Shown piece after piece: positions 62,322-64,000 of a DNA stretch of 64,000 bases. Below the pieces are notes generated by a model. The model did no database searches. It saw only the letters and a list, made by a program, of their open reading frames with translations, and had not been told where the DNA came from. The stretch spans positions 1 through 64,000 of the forward strand of contig JAKDLG010000009.1 in NCBI GenBank assembly GCA_030452985.1. Direction: 5' to 3'. Origin of the DNA: Humibacillus sp. GTDB taxonomy: Bacteria > Actinomycetota > Actinomycetes > Actinomycetales > Dermatophilaceae. Each line of letters begins with the position of its first letter. Position 1 is the stretch's first letter. The translations under genes and the position numbers were made by a program.

Positions 62322-63674
62322 TCAGGAAGCGAAGATGCTCTTCTTCTGGGCCTCGATGCTGTTGGTCAGCCCGTCGATGTCCTTCGGGTTCTTCAGGAAC
62401 GTCTGGATGGCCGGGATCATCACGGTGGAGGCGAAGTCGGGACGGGTGTCGCGGTCCATGAACTGTGCGATCGACTTGGCCGACTTGACGAACTCGACCG
62501 ACTTCTTCTGCAGCGAGGTGTAGGCGGCCTCGTCGGCGCCGTCGTTGGTGGCGATGACGCTCGGGTCGGCCTTGACCACGATGTTCCGCGACTCGGGCGA
62601 GCCGAGGTAGGCCAGCAGCTTATTGGCCGCGCCCTCGTTCTTCGGGCTCTTTCTCATCATCCAGCCGTCGATGGGCGCCTCGATGGCATCGGCTCCGATG
62701 GCCGGGTCGATCTCGGGGAAGGTGAAGAAGTCGAGGTCCTCCTGCTCGGCGCCCTTGCCGAACTGCTGGGCGACGAACGAGCCGAGCAGGTACACGCCCG
62801 ACTTCTTCTGCTGCAACGACTGGGCGGCTTCCTGCCAGGTACGGCCCAGGGCGTCGGGCTGGTGGATCGGCAGCAGGCCGGCCCAGGTGTCGAAGACCTT
62901 CTCGACCTTGGGGTCGGCCCACGACTCCTTGCCCGCCATCAGGCTGACGTGGAAGTCGTAGCCGTTGATGCGCAGGTTCAGCTGGTCGAAGGTGCCCATG
63001 GCGGGCCAGCCGTCCTTGTCACCGAAGGCGATCGGGATCAGGCCATCCTTCTTCATCTGACCACCGAGCGTGTTGAGCTCATCGAGGGTCTTGGGCACCT
63101 CGTAGCCCTTGTCCTTGAAGACGCTCTTGCGGTAAAAGATGGCCCACGGGTAGTACGTGGCCGAAACGAAGTACTGCTTGCCGTCGTCGGCGGTCGACGC
63201 CTTCTTGAGGGCGTCGCTCATGCCGGTGATCTTCGTCCACACGTCGGAGACGTCGCCGGCGAGCTGCTTGTCGGCGAAGAAACGCATGCGGTAGCCCGAG
63301 AACCAGGTGAAGACGTCGTCGGGGGCACCCTGCAGGTAGTTGTTGATGTTCGCCTGGAAGCTGTTGTGGTCGATCGTGTTGATCTTGACCGTCGTTCCGG
63401 AGTCGGCCTTGGCGAAGGCGTCCATGACCGCCTGGATAGCGGCCTTCGACACGGCATCCGACTGGTTGGAACCGGCCGTGACCGTGCCGGTGACCGCCCC
63501 CGTGGGCACGCCCGTCGCCGTCGTGGTGTCGCTGCTGCACGCGGCGAGGCCGCCGGCGCCGAGCAGCGCGCCGATGCCCACGGCCCCGCGCAGCAGGGTG
63601 CGACGGTCGACACCGCTCAGGGACGGGGGGATGAGCCGGGCGAGGTACTCGGCCTCGTTCGTCGGACGGGTCAT
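62322..63674 (-). CDS. Extracellular solute-binding lipoprotein of sugar ABC transporter
   Basis: RRTLLRGAVGIGALLGAGGLAACSS lipobox; family 1 SBP sequence. Confidence 0.92.
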   Translation of the reverse strand: MTRPTNEAEYLARLIPPSLSGVDRRTLLRGAVGIGALLGAGGLAACSSDTTTATGVPTGAVTGTVTAGSNQSDAVSKAAIQAVMDAFAKADSGTTVKINTIDHNSFQANINNYLQGAPDDVFTWFSGYRMRFFADKQLAGDVSDVWTKITGMSDALKKASTADDGKQYFVSATYYPWAIFYRKSVFKDKGYEVPKTLDELNTLGGQMKKDGLIPIAFGDKDGWPAMGTFDQLNLRINGYDFHVSLMAGKESWADPKVEKVFDTWAGLLPIHQPDALGRTWQEAAQSLQQKKSGVYLLGSFVAQQFGKGAEQEDLDFFTFPEIDPAIGADAIEAPIDGWMMRKSPKNEGAANKLLAYLGSPESRNIVVKADPSVIATNDGADEAAYTSLQKKSVEFVKSAKSIAQFMDRDTRPDFASTVMIPAIQTFLKNPKDIDGLTNSIEAQKKSIFAS

Positions 63675-64000
63675 GGCAGGTCTCCTTTGACGCGGTACTG
63701 GGGCTCTGCCTCGGTCGGGAGGACGCAAAGTCAAACATTCGTCCCCACAAACCATCAGTAGTGCACAGACTGCTGCAGCCCGTCTCGGACCTGTCAGGGG
63801 CAACGGCCGACACTTGAGCAACCTGTCACCTCGGCCCGAATCGCTGAACAACACTGCCAGTGAATCGAATTCGTGCGATGGCCAACCGTGTTACGGCTTC
63901 TCCAGACCGAAATCACCTTCTCGGAACCGATGTTGGGAATTGTTGACAAGTGCGACCTGGCCCGTCAGCCTGTGTGTCATGAGACCTTGGCCGACGAAGA

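Noticed and set aside
61785-63761. 658-aa plus-strand ORF
   Set aside because: Antisense to the ABC permease and solute-binding protein genes, which have clear motifs.
63950-64000. Possible promoter and start codon (TTGACA ... ATGAGACCTTGGCCG) at window end
   Set aside because: Too little sequence to support a gene call; spacing to a -10 is ambiguous.

Overview
High-GC actinobacterial chromosomal segment, probably Micrococcales/Intrasporangiaceae-like (inferred from gene content and codon use). It is mostly housekeeping, transport and catabolic genes. No rRNA, tRNA, CRISPR array, prophage or transposase was recognised. Main blocks: (1) a histidine-utilisation cluster (hutI, hutF, an M20 amidohydrolase, hutU, hutH, IclR regulator) split by two opposite-strand genes; (2) a bacterial proteasome activator, acyl-CoA synthetase, PH-domain protein, SGNH hydrolase, FAD oxidoreductase and tag; (3) WS/DGAT, then a coupled RHH/HicB-like - DUF4097 - small ORF operon; (4) GtrA + GT39 glycosyltransferase, a two-component system, VIT1/CCC1 and a SNF2 helicase; (5) NAD synthetase, PPOX-like protein, TehA-like transporter, kbl and a Na+/H+ antiporter; (6) a cytochrome b/molybdopterin oxidoreductase fusion operon; (7) a double-domain cyanophycinase-like protein, tdh, a Fur-family regulator, ClC/CBS and MarR; (8) an alpha-galactosidase + ABC sugar transporter operon. 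The most interesting non-coding signal is a dispersed family of about 17 copies of a ~21-nt motif (GTCGAGTGGCCASTTYCGTAC and a covarying variant). It forms hairpins and a 32-bp-period tandem array at four intergenic loci. A second 68-bp palindromic intergenic element occurs twice, and two operons share a near-identical 17-bp TACTAC..GTAG palindrome. All calls come from reading the sequence and supplied ORFs; no database searches were run.
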